Origin: an uncultured Phascolarctobacterium sp. | GTDB lineage: Bacteria; Bacillota; Negativicutes; Acidaminococcales; Acidaminococcaceae | DNA length: 5,374 nt | Direction of reading: 5' to 3' | Assembly (NCBI GenBank): GCA_946002345.1 | Contig: CAMFZA010000135.1 | Span: 1 to 5,374, forward strand | Part shown: positions 1 through 5,374 of the stretch, one piece after another | How the letters are laid out: every line of letters begins with the position of its first letter | Numbering within the stretch: position 1 is the stretch's first letter | The notes under the pieces: model-generated | Told to the model about the DNA's origin: nothing | Database searches by the model: none | The model's input: the letters and a program-made list of their open reading frames with translations, nothing else | Made by a program: the position numbers and the translations under genes

Positions 1-36
1 GCAAAGTGTTATTACTTTCTTCTTATACAAACGCAT
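1..36 (-). CDS. N-terminus of an unidentified protein (partial, runs off left edge)
   Basis: Only the first 12 codons are inside the window: ATG at 36-34 followed by RLYKKKVITLC, open to the edge. The start is supported by a Shine-Dalgarno-like AAAGGA (minus strand, 47-42) five bases upstream and by a consensus promoter about 30 bases further up. A basic stretch (RLYKKK) followed by VITLC could be the n-region and start of the hydrophobic core of a signal peptide or membrane anchor, but 12 residues are too few to be sure. An ATG in another frame at 50-48 opens only a 12-codon reading frame and is not preferred. The function cannot be named. The gene is read in the same direction as the glycosyltransferase upstream but appears to be an independent transcription unit. 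Confidence 0.6.
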   Translation of the reverse strand, partial: MRLYKKKVITLC

Positions 37-53
37 CCACATCCTTTCATTTT

Positions 54-73
54 TATAATACACGTCTATTATA
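54..73. promoter_or_regulatory. Candidate operator: imperfect palindrome over -10 and start site
   Basis: Plus-strand sequence TATAATACACGTCTATTATA. The 7-base arms TATAATA and TATTATA are exact reverse complements around a central ACGT, with only the two positions flanking the ACGT (C and C) unpaired. It covers the -10 hexamer and the predicted transcription start of the left-edge gene, where a repressor would block RNA polymerase. No known regulator site is recognised. AT-rich -10 regions make short palindromes fairly easily, so the regulatory role is inference. Confidence 0.35.
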
Positions 74-96
74 GCACAAAATCAGCACTCTGTAAA
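68..96 (-). promoter_or_regulatory. Sigma-70/sigma-A promoter of the left-edge gene
   Basis: On the minus strand a -35 hexamer TTTACA (96-91) is separated by exactly 17 bases from a perfect -10 hexamer TATAAT (73-68). The predicted transcript would start near 61 and have a leader of about 25 bases before the ATG at 36. The -10 box forms one arm of a 20-base imperfect palindrome (54-73), listed separately. Confidence 0.8.
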
Positions 97-127
97 ATTT
101 TAATGAGTTAATTATTTCCCGCTCCGG

Positions 128-1078
128 TTAATCTTGTTTTTTGTTGCTTTCTTTACACTTTATATGGCGTGCCACCAAATACAAAGGTCGATGCTTGATT
201 TCTTCAAAAATACGACCAATATATTCACCCAAAATGCCGATGCCAACTAACTGAATACCACCTAAAAACAGCACGCTGACAGTCATGGTGGCCCAGCCGG
301 GAACAGCATCATCTATAACAAATTTTACGTAGAAAACATGTCCCAAAAGTAGTAGGCTGCAGATGCCAAACACTAAACCGATATAAAAAGCCCAACGCAG
401 GGGCAGATTGGAAAAGGCAGTGATACCATCCAAAGCAAAATGCAGCATTTTATGCAGATTAAACTTGGAATGTCCGGCAAAACGCGGCGGTGCCACAAAT
501 TCCAGCACAGCCACATTAAAGCCCAAGGTAGTTATCAGACCGCGAATAAAGCGAGCGCGCTCCCGATATTGCTTAAAGGCATCCACAGCAATCCTGTCCA
601 TCAGGCGAAAATCACTGCCACCAGGAGTTATTTCCACCTTGGACAAGGCGTTAATAAGCTTATAATACACGCTGGAGGTAAGGTTCTTGAAGAAGCCCGC
701 ATCCTCGGTAGCCATGCGCTTGGTCTGCACAATTTCATTGCCAGCCTCCCAAAGGCGCAGCATTTGCGGTATCAGCTCAGGGGGATGCTGTAAATCACCA
801 TCCATGGTAATTACTGCATCCCCATCGGCATTGTCCAGGCCACAGGTCAGTGCCATTTGGTGCCCGTAGTTACGACTTAAAAGATAGGCCTCTACATGAG
901 CATCCTCCTTAGAGAGCTCATTTAAGATTGCTCTACTTTTATCCTTAGAGCCATCATCCACAAAGACAAGGCTATAGTCATAGTTTTCAGACTGCATCAC
1001 GGCAGTAGCACGCTTATAAAACTCACGTAAATTGTCTTCCTCATTAAAAACGGGAACAACTAAGGATACTTTTTTCAC
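128..1078 (-). CDS. Polyprenyl-phosphate glycosyltransferase, GT2 family (DPM1/GtrB-like)
   Basis: Predicted inner-membrane enzyme that moves a sugar from a nucleotide sugar to an undecaprenyl-phosphate carrier, as GtrB, ArnC and dolichol-phosphate-mannose synthases do; sugar and acceptor cannot be read from sequence. Counting from the GTG start (316 residues), the GT-A domain shows VVPVFNEE (7-14), VDDGSKD (40-46), LSRNYGHQMAL (67-77), the metal-binding DGD in TMDGDLQHPPE (91-101), GGSDFRLMDR (153-162) and RFAGHSKF (199-206). Two C-terminal membrane segments lie at about 228-250 and 262-286, followed by the family-typical GEYIGRIFEEIKHRPLY. Length is normal. The longest open frame begins at an ATG at 1126, but that start has no ribosome-binding site and its codons are the rnpB terminator hairpin. 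GTG at 1078 has GGTGA (1087-1083) four bases upstream and begins KKVSLVVPVFNEE, the usual family start. No related sugar or flippase genes are visible. Confidence 0.88.
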   Translation of the reverse strand: MKKVSLVVPVFNEEDNLREFYKRATAVMQSENYDYSLVFVDDGSKDKSRAILNELSKEDAHVEAYLLSRNYGHQMALTCGLDNADGDAVITMDGDLQHPPELIPQMLRLWEAGNEIVQTKRMATEDAGFFKNLTSSVYYKLINALSKVEITPGGSDFRLMDRIAVDAFKQYRERARFIRGLITTLGFNVAVLEFVAPPRFAGHSKFNLHKMLHFALDGITAFSNLPLRWAFYIGLVFGICSLLLLGHVFYVKFVIDDAVPGWATMTVSVLFLGGIQLVGIGILGEYIGRIFEEIKHRPLYLVARHIKCKESNKKQD

Positions 1079-1097
1079 TGTTTCACCAACATTCTTT

Positions 1098-1122
1098 AAA
1101 AAAAGGCTGCCCGAAGGCAGCC
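1098..1122 (-). terminator. Intrinsic terminator of rnpB (UUCG tetraloop)
   Basis: On the minus strand GGCTGCC (1122-1116) pairs with GGCAGCC (1111-1105) around a TTCG loop, followed by seven T residues (1104-1098). A 7-bp GC-rich stem closed by a C(UUCG)G tetraloop plus a U-tract is a textbook rho-independent terminator. It lies about 9 bases after the end of the RNase P RNA. It also lies within the first codons of the longest possible reading of the glycosyltransferase, which argues against the ATG at 1126 as that gene's start. Confidence 0.93.
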
Positions 1123-1130
1123 GCATTTAC

Positions 1131-1484
1131 GTTTGAGTACTCAATAAGCCGAGTTCTGTTCCGCCAAGCGGTGACAACCATTTATCTAGACTTACAGTTA
1201 CCTGCAAGCTCAAGCGACGCAACCCGGGAGGCTCAGCGGGCCGCTTCATCCCTCCCCTATTTGGTCTTGCTCCGGATGGGGTTTACCTAGCCAGCCTGTT
1301 ACCAGACTGCTGGTGCGCTCTTACCGCACCGTTCCACCCTTACCTGCCGTAGCAGGCGGTACACATTTCTGTGGCACTATCCCTAAGATCACTCTCGCCG
1401 GACGTTATCCGGCATCCGGCCCGATGGAGCTCGGACTTTCCTCATCTGGCTCGAAGCCAGCCGCGGTCGTCTTTCGTACTCAAC
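1131..1484 (-). ncRNA. rnpB: RNase P RNA, bacterial type A
   Basis: Catalytic RNA of ribonuclease P, which cleaves the 5' leader from precursor tRNAs together with the RnpA protein. On the minus strand the conserved blocks occur in order: GAGGAAAGTCCGAGCTC (1443-1427), AGAGTGATCTTAGGGATAG followed by GTGCCACAGAAA, GGTGCGGTAAGAGCGCACC, AGGTAAACCCC with the GGU (1287-1285) that base-pairs with the tRNA CCA end, GCAAGACCAAATAGGGG, AGATAAATGGTTGTCAC, and ACAGAACTCGGCTTAT (1159-1144), which closes helix P4. The P1 helix pairs TTGAGTAC (1483-1476) with GTACTCAA (1140-1133), fixing the ends to within a few bases. The GGUAAAC and GCAAGACCAAAUAGGGG blocks closely match the E. coli P15/P16 region, hence type A. 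Length of about 354 nt is normal. The gene has its own promoter and terminator. Confidence 0.97.
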
Positions 1485-1489
1485 ATATA

Positions 1490-1518
1490 ATTTTAACACA
1501 GTTATTTTGCTGCGTCAA
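1490..1518 (-). promoter_or_regulatory. rnpB promoter
   Basis: On the minus strand TTGACG (1518-1513, five of six bases to consensus) is followed after exactly 17 bases by TAAAAT (1495-1490, five of six). Transcription is predicted to begin near 1484-1482, which coincides with the 5' strand of the P1 helix of RNase P RNA. That independent agreement makes the call strong. Confidence 0.88.
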
Positions 1519-1542
1519 TAACTTCGACCTGCAAAATATTCT

Positions 1543-1600
1543 ACTATTTCCCACTTAAACCAAGCTTAATCAAGCATCGAAAAGGCGGATTATTTCCCAC
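1543..1600 (-). repeat. Two direct copies of GTGGGAAATA
   Basis: The minus strand carries GTGGGAAATA at 1600-1591 and again at 1554-1545, 46 bases apart, between the terminator of the EF-G-like gene and the rnpB promoter. The shorter core GGGAAATAAT also occurs at 120-111, upstream of the left-edge promoter. They may be binding sites or chance in AT-rich spacer DNA; no known regulator is identified. Apart from these copies and the rnpB promoter I see nothing in the spacer 1485-1600. Confidence 0.3.
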
Positions 1601-1631
1601 AAAAAGGGCCTGTTACTTTCGTAACAGGCCC
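1601..1631 (-). terminator. Intrinsic terminator of the EF-G-like gene
   Basis: On the minus strand GGGCCTGTTAC (1631-1621) pairs perfectly with GTAACAGGCCC (1616-1606) around a GAAA tetraloop, a stable GNRA loop, followed by TTTTT (1605-1601). The 11-bp stem lies 34 bases after the EF-G stop codon and separates this gene from rnpB. There is no T-tract on the plus strand, so it is expected to work in one direction only. Confidence 0.93.
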
Positions 1632-1665
1632 TAGAATTATTAAGCTTTCAACTTGCTGCCAATAA

Positions 1666-3726
1666 TTATGCTTCCTTGCGTTCAGCGATAATCTTTTCAG
1701 CCATCTTAGCAGGAACATCTTCGTAGTGGTCAAACTTCATTTCGAAGGTACCTTGGCCTTGGGTAATAGCGCGCAGGTCAACTGCATACTCGGTGATTTC
1801 TGCATAGGGAACCTGTGCAGTTACAACGCTCATACCCTCTTCTACGGACTGCATGCCCAGAATACGGCCGCGTTTTTGGTTCAAATCGCCAATAACGTCA
1901 CCCATCATACCATCGGAGCAGGTTACATTCAGAGTGTAAATGGGCTCCAGCAGAACAGGCTTACATTGCTCCATAGCCTTCTTGAAGGCGATATTGGAAG
2001 CGGTCTTAAAGGCCATTTCAGAGGAGTCAACCGGATGGTAGGAGCCATCCAGCAGGGTAATACGCATATCAACTACAGGATAGCCAGCCAAAATGCCCTT
2101 ATCCATAGCTTCGCGCATGCCCTTTTCTACGGCAGGAATGTATTGACGAGGCACAGAGCCGCCGAAAATCTTATCAACGAACTCGAAGCCACCTCCAGGA
2201 GGCAGGGGCTCCATGTTAATAACAACATGACCATATTGGCCGTGACCACCGGATTGCTTTTTGTGCTTACCTTCAACCTCGGCGCTACCACGAATGGTTT
2301 CACGATATTCGATAATAGGAGCCTTCAGCTGTGCTTCTACACCGAATTTACGTTGCATACGTTCCATAATAATTTCGATATGCTGATCGCCCATGCCGCT
2401 AATCAAGGTTTCCTTGGTCACAGGATTCTTAGTTACGATAATGGTGGGATCCTCATCCATCAGACGGGTCAGAGCGGACATAATCTTGTCCTCGTCACCC
2501 TTCTTCTTCGGATAAATAGCTCTGGTGTACATGGGCAGTGGGAACTCGATAACAGGGAATTCAACCTCAGAGTTCTTGTCGCACAGAGTATCGCCAGTAG
2601 CGGTGTATTGCAGCTTAGCAACAACGCCAATATCACCTGCAACAACAGCCTGCTGGGGGAATTGGGACTGGCCGCGCAAGGTGTAGCCATTACCAATCCG
2701 CGCTACCTGCTCACGACGGGAATTGTAAACCATGCTGTCGGCCTTGATGGAGCCGGAGAAAACACGGAAGAAGCTCAAACGGCCTACGAACGGGTCGGAG
2801 GTAGTCTTGAATACCAAGGCAGCCATAGGAGCGTTGGCGTCGCGGATTTCTTCCTCACCAGTAGCCTTATCCATAACAACGAAGTCGTTCAGAATTGCCG
2901 GATAAGTGAAGTCAACTATAGCGTTCATCAAACGGCCCAAGCCGATATCCTTATAAGCACTGCCGCACAGCATCGGATAAATGATGGCTTGGCGAATACC
3001 CTTAATCAGGCATTTCATGATTTCTTCATCGCTGATGGGTTCGCCTTCCAGATAACGCATCATGCAATCGTCATCAGCTTCAACGGCTGCTTCAATCATC
3101 TTTTCACGAGCTTCTTCAGCAGCCTCTTTATATTCATCAGGAATTTCAATTTCATCGGAGCCGTTACCGTTAGCACGGTATGCCTTCATCTTGTACAAAT
3201 CGATAATACCTTGGAAATTATCTTCCTTGCCCAGAGGCAGTTGCAGCGGCAGCACGTGCTTACCAAATTTGCCGCGCAGATTATCTAAAATGCTGTCAAA
3301 ATCAGCATTTTCACGATCCATCTTGTTTACGAAAATAATGCGGGGCAGACCAGCCTCTTCAGCCAGCTTCCAGCATTGCTCGGTGCCAACCTGAACACCG
3401 CTGGTTGCGCACACAACAATCAAAGCACTGTCCACTGCTCTGAAGGCACCCTTCACCTCGGCCACAAAGTCAGCGAAGCCCGGAGTGTCGATGAAGTTAA
3501 TTTTGGTGTCGCGCCATTCAACGGGAGCCAAGGTTGCGTTTACGGAAACCTTACGTTTAATTTCTTCCGGCTCATAGTCAGTGGTGGTAGCACCGTCTTC
3601 AACCTTGCACATTCTGTTGATAGCACCGCTACGATACAACAGAGCTTCGGTAACAGACGTGGTTCCTGCTCCACCATGACCCACAATGGCCACGTTTCTA
3701 ATTTTATCGCCAGTATATTCTTTCAT
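1666..3726 (-). CDS. Elongation factor G-like protein (EF-G2 type) with altered G1 and G3 motifs
   Basis: Five-domain translational GTPase homologue of 686 residues, close to standard EF-G length, which acts in the cytoplasm at ribosomal translocation. Domain I spans about 1-290, domain II 295-385, III 395-475, IV 480-595 and V 595-686. Intact features are switch I TTTDYEPEE (47-55), NKMD (134-137), GSA (255-257), QSGGHGQYGHVVI (491-503) and the domain IV tip segment DGSYHPVDSSEMAFKTA (560-576) with the conserved His. Two key positions differ: the P-loop reads GHGGAGTTS (16-24), so the lysine of GKT/S is Thr22 (codon ACC, 3663-3661), and switch II reads DTPGF, so the catalytic histidine of DTPGH is Phe84. 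A Tyr or Phe there is known in EF-G-like paralogues; loss of the lysine is far less expected. No rpsL, rpsG or tuf is adjacent, which fits a secondary EF-G. ATG has AAAGGGGGA (3741-3733) at good spacing. The gene ends at its own terminator. Whether it is the cell's only EF-G cannot be told here. Confidence 0.93.
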   Translation of the reverse strand: MKEYTGDKIRNVAIVGHGGAGTTSVTEALLYRSGAINRMCKVEDGATTTDYEPEEIKRKVSVNATLAPVEWRDTKINFIDTPGFADFVAEVKGAFRAVDSALIVVCATSGVQVGTEQCWKLAEEAGLPRIIFVNKMDRENADFDSILDNLRGKFGKHVLPLQLPLGKEDNFQGIIDLYKMKAYRANGNGSDEIEIPDEYKEAAEEAREKMIEAAVEADDDCMMRYLEGEPISDEEIMKCLIKGIRQAIIYPMLCGSAYKDIGLGRLMNAIVDFTYPAILNDFVVMDKATGEEEIRDANAPMAALVFKTTSDPFVGRLSFFRVFSGSIKADSMVYNSRREQVARIGNGYTLRGQSQFPQQAVVAGDIGVVAKLQYTATGDTLCDKNSEVEFPVIEFPLPMYTRAIYPKKKGDEDKIMSALTRLMDEDPTIIVTKNPVTKETLISGMGDQHIEIIMERMQRKFGVEAQLKAPIIEYRETIRGSAEVEGKHKKQSGGHGQYGHVVINMEPLPPGGGFEFVDKIFGGSVPRQYIPAVEKGMREAMDKGILAGYPVVDMRITLLDGSYHPVDSSEMAFKTASNIAFKKAMEQCKPVLLEPIYTLNVTCSDGMMGDVIGDLNQKRGRILGMQSVEEGMSVVTAQVPYAEITEYAVDLRAITQGQGTFEMKFDHYEDVPAKMAEKIIAERKEA

Positions 3727-3732
3727 AATAAA

Positions 3733-3741
3733 TCCCCCTTT
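3733..3741 (-). promoter_or_regulatory. Strong ribosome-binding site of the EF-G-like gene
   Basis: The minus strand reads AAAGGGGGA, with seven bases between the last of the five G residues (3734) and the ATG at 3726. It confirms the chosen start and suggests efficient translation. Confidence 0.8.
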
Positions 3742-3825
3742 ATTACAGGCAATTTTTTGATGTATACATTTTCGCTTAAATAACTGATTTTTCCTGCTTT
3801 AACGGCAAATAATTGTCTTTATTTT

Positions 3826-3856
3826 TTTATAACAGCGCAAAATGTAAAGTAGTTAA
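3826..3856 (-). promoter_or_regulatory. Weak promoter candidate of the EF-G-like gene
   Basis: On the minus strand TATAAA (3831-3826) is preceded at 19 bases by TTAACT (3856-3851). A better -35, TTTACA (3848-3843), lies only 11 bases from that -10; at a 16-base spacing its partner would be AAAAAT (3826-3821). None is convincing, so the exact promoter is open. Some promoter is expected here because the 192-base gap after thiE precedes a long leader. I see no riboswitch or other structured RNA in the leader. Confidence 0.3.
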
Positions 3857-3865
3857 CACTTTTAC
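3844..3865. repeat. Imperfect inverted repeat upstream of the EF-G-like gene
   Basis: The plus strand reads GTAAAGT, then AGTTAAC, then ACTTTTAC: 7-base arms that are reverse complements apart from one extra T in the right arm, around a GTTAAC palindrome. It overlaps both candidate -35 boxes for the gene, so it could be an operator. No known site is recognised. Confidence 0.3.
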
Positions 3866-3912
3866 GCTTTACCAAAGCCAGTATGGGTAATAGTTTGGAG
3901 CAAGACTCCTGC

Positions 3913-3929
3913 CTCTGCTTAAAGCAGAG
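3913..3929 (-). other. Hairpin across the thiE stop codon, no T-tract
   Basis: On the minus strand CTCTGCT (3929-3923) pairs with AGCAGAG (3919-3913) around a three-base loop that contains part of the TAA stop. A second small stem, GGAG/CTCC (3908-3905 with 3899-3896), follows directly. There is no T-rich run after either stem, so this is not a standard intrinsic terminator. It may protect the 3' end, pause polymerase, or be incidental. Confidence 0.35.
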
Positions 3930-4572
3930 AAGCTCTTACACGTAAAAACTTAGCTACCTCGCCCCCAATATCTGTTGCAGCCAAAATCCCGCTGATAATT
4001 GCCGCTCCATTAGCACCGGTAGCCAAAACCTGGCCATAGTTAGTAGCCTTGACGCCACCAATGCCGACTATGGGAAGGCTCACAGCCTGCCGAATGCTCC
4101 GCAGCCGTTCCAGTCCCAGTGTGCCTACTCCCGCCGTGGTAGCGGTGCCAAAAACGGCGCCACAGCCCAGATAATCGGCTCCGGCAGCTGCTGCCTCCCG
4201 TGCTTCCTCCGGATTGTGGGCAGAAACGCCAATGATAAAATCATCGCCAACCAAATTGCGCACAACTCTGCAGGGCAAATCGTCCTGGCCCACGTGCACA
4301 CCGGCTGCGCCCACAGCCAAGGCCACATCCACCCTGTCGTTGATAATTAGGGGCACATGGTACCTATCGCAAAGCTCCTTGAGGGCCAAGGCCTCCTGAT
4401 ACATTGCTCCCCCATCCTTATACTTGGAGCGATATTGGAGAAGGGTTACCCCTGCACCCAAGGCCTCCTCCACACAGGCCAACAACGGACGCCCCTGCAA
4501 GCAGGCATCGTCGGTGAGCAGATAGATGCTATAATCAATTTTTTCCTTAGCAAACCTCTTAGTAGTATCCAT
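3919..4572 (-). CDS. thiE: Thiamine phosphate synthase
   Basis: Cytoplasmic TIM-barrel enzyme that joins hydroxymethylpyrimidine diphosphate and hydroxyethylthiazole phosphate to give thiamine phosphate and pyrophosphate. At 217 residues it has normal length. Family motifs in order are LLQYRSK (44-50, pyrimidine and pyrophosphate binding), NDRVDVALA (78-86) with the Mg-ligand Asp79, GVHVGQDDLP (91-100) with Asp98, GVSAHN (115-120) with Ser117, GADYLGCGAVFGTAT (131-145), PIVGIGGV (167-174) and GANGAAIISGI (186-196, phosphate binding). Where Bacillus subtilis ThiE has TETK with a pyrophosphate-contacting lysine (Lys159), this protein has TATT, so that lysine is Thr146. The rest of the active site looks intact. 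It starts three bases after the thiM stop; its ribosome-binding site (GAGGAAAAGG, 4593-4584) lies inside the thiM end, so translation is probably coupled to thiM. Confidence 0.93.
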   Translation of the reverse strand: MDTTKRFAKEKIDYSIYLLTDDACLQGRPLLACVEEALGAGVTLLQYRSKYKDGGAMYQEALALKELCDRYHVPLIINDRVDVALAVGAAGVHVGQDDLPCRVVRNLVGDDFIIGVSAHNPEEAREAAAAGADYLGCGAVFGTATTAGVGTLGLERLRSIRQAVSLPIVGIGGVKATNYGQVLATGANGAAIISGILAATDIGGEVAKFLRVRASLL

Positions 4573-4575
4573 AGC

Positions 4576-5373
4576 TTAAGAAACCTTTTCCTCAGGCTTG
4601 ATGTTCACCAAATTCCATTTGGTGGTTACATGATAGACGCAGTCCAACAGGCGCACCTTAAACATGCCAGGCCCATCCTTCTTTTCCAAGAAGTTAGCTG
4701 CCAGCTCCGCACTTTGACCCATAATGACCACACCCAAGGCTGCTGCCACCATCATATCCTTGGTTACTGCTGCACAGCAGGCCACCAAGGTGCTGGTCAT
4801 ACAGCCACTACCGGTAATATCCTGCAGCAGGGGATGACCATTATTGAGAACCACAGCCTGCTTGCCATTGGAAATATTGTCAATGGCACCGGTAAGAGCA
4901 AAGACGCAGTTGAATTTTTTTGCAGCCTCCTTAGCAACCTTTAGGGCTACGCCTTCTTCCGTATCGCCTTCTAAATTATCCACTCCGTGACCGCCGGTGC
5001 TACCTGTTAACAGGGCGTTGCATTCACTAAAATTACCGCGCACAATATCAATATAACCCTTGTTCAAAAGCTGCAGTGCAAAGTTCAAACGCATTTTAGA
5101 GGCCATCACCCCCACCGGATCCAAAACTACAGGGATGCCCTTCCTTTTAGCCACGGCCACAGCACGCTCCATGGCAATTTGCTTATTGAAACTAATGGTG
5201 CCTAAATTTAAAACTAAAGCGTCCGCTCCAGCAGTAATCTCTTCTACCTCCTCGGGCTCGTCAGCCATGACAGGCGAGGCGCCGGCAGCCAAAGCCACAT
5301 CGGCACAGCTTTCCGCTGTAACATAGTTGGTAATCGCGTGTACTACAGGCTTTTTTTGGCGCAAGCGCTCCAC
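4576..5373 (-). CDS. thiM: Hydroxyethylthiazole kinase (5' end beyond window)
   Basis: Salvage kinase that phosphorylates 4-methyl-5-(2-hydroxyethyl)thiazole with ATP, supplying the thiazole phosphate used by ThiE. The visible 265 residues show the ribokinase-like ThiM signatures: KKPVVHAITNYVT (7-19), GASPVMADEPEEV (31-43), ALVLNLGT (52-59), VVLDPVG (82-88), VRGNFSE (111-117), FALTGAID (158-165) and DITGSGCMTST (185-195) with the catalytic Cys191, followed by DGPGMFKVRLLD (233-244). The first visible codon is GTG, but in homologues about ten residues precede this point and the reading frame is open to the edge, so it is more likely an internal Val; I treat the gene as 5'-partial. It is the promoter-proximal gene of those seen in the thi operon. 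A TPP riboswitch might lie upstream outside the window; none is visible here. Confidence 0.94.
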   Translation of the reverse strand: MERLRQKKPVVHAITNYVTAESCADVALAAGASPVMADEPEEVEEITAGADALVLNLGTISFNKQIAMERAVAVAKRKGIPVVLDPVGVMASKMRLNFALQLLNKGYIDIVRGNFSECNALLTGSTGGHGVDNLEGDTEEGVALKVAKEAAKKFNCVFALTGAIDNISNGKQAVVLNNGHPLLQDITGSGCMTSTLVACCAAVTKDMMVAAALGVVIMGQSAELAANFLEKKDGPGMFKVRLLDCVYHVTTKWNLVNIKPEEKVS

Positions 5374-5374
5374 C

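Noticed and set aside
440..793. Plus-strand frames antisense to the glycosyltransferase, including 408-665 and 687-869
   Set aside because: They overlap one another in different frames opposite a conserved GT2 gene and show no family motifs or start signals.
1079..1126. ATG at 1126 as the start of the glycosyltransferase
   Set aside because: There is no ribosome-binding site before it, and the 16 extra codons are the rnpB terminator hairpin and T-tract. GTG at 1078 gives the usual family N-terminus and has GGTGA at a workable distance.
1313..1558. 81-codon open frame on the plus strand over rnpB
   Set aside because: It is mostly the antisense of RNase P RNA, whose conserved blocks and P1 pairing explain the sequence. 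Such frames are known spurious calls.
1601..1631. Bidirectional terminator
   Set aside because: The stem is symmetric, but only the minus strand has a T-tract after it; the plus strand continues with TAGAATTATTAAG.
1726..3288. 520-codon open frame on the plus strand antisense to the EF-G-like gene
   Set aside because: It is a long antisense shadow over a highly conserved coding region. Its translation shows no recognisable domain, and it has no promoter or spacing of its own. The minus-strand frame has all EF-G motifs.
3727..3918. Riboswitch or ribosomal-protein-type leader before the EF-G-like gene
   Set aside because: No conserved riboswitch core, terminator/antiterminator pair or extended pairing was seen; only a weak dyad and AT-rich DNA.
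4357..4944. 195-codon plus-strand frame across the thiM-thiE junction
   Set aside because: It is the antisense of two clearly recognised thiamine genes, with no protein family visible in its translation.

Overview
Every gene supported here lies on the minus strand, so the window reads right to left. It has moderate GC, strong AGGAGG-type ribosome-binding sites, consensus sigma-70/sigma-A promoters and a type A RNase P RNA. The EF-G paralogue (N-terminus MKEYTGDKIRNVAIVGHGGAG, switch-II region DTPGFADFVAEVKGAFR) resembles those of the Negativicutes. An anaerobic Firmicute, perhaps of the Acidaminococcaceae/Phascolarctobacterium kind, is my inference from remembered sequences and not a proven assignment.

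Layout in transcription order. At 5373-4576 is thiM (hydroxyethylthiazole kinase), whose start lies beyond the window edge. Three bases later comes thiE (4572-3919, thiamine phosphate synthase); the two form a thiamine salvage/assembly operon. A 192-base gap with a weak promoter candidate and an imperfect dyad leads to an EF-G-like gene (3726-1666). It ends at a strong intrinsic terminator (1631-1601). The RNase P RNA gene rnpB (about 1484-1131) follows, with its own near-consensus promoter and a UUCG-loop terminator. Directly after that terminator is a family 2 polyprenyl-phosphate glycosyltransferase gene (1078-128). At the left edge a new promoter and the first 12 codons of another gene (36-1) are visible.

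The genes do not form one pathway. ThiM phosphorylates salvaged thiazole alcohol, and ThiE joins the product to the pyrimidine to give thiamine phosphate. The EF-G-like protein acts on the ribosome but sits alone, without rpsL, rpsG or tuf beside it, which fits a secondary EF-G. RNase P RNA is tRNA-processing housekeeping. The glycosyltransferase probably charges a lipid carrier with a sugar for cell-envelope modification.

The main point of interest is that the EF-G-like protein lacks the invariant P-loop lysine (Thr22 instead) and the catalytic switch-II histidine (Phe84 instead), while the rest of the protein looks intact. I found no CRISPR array, insertion sequence, tRNA or obvious new multi-gene system.
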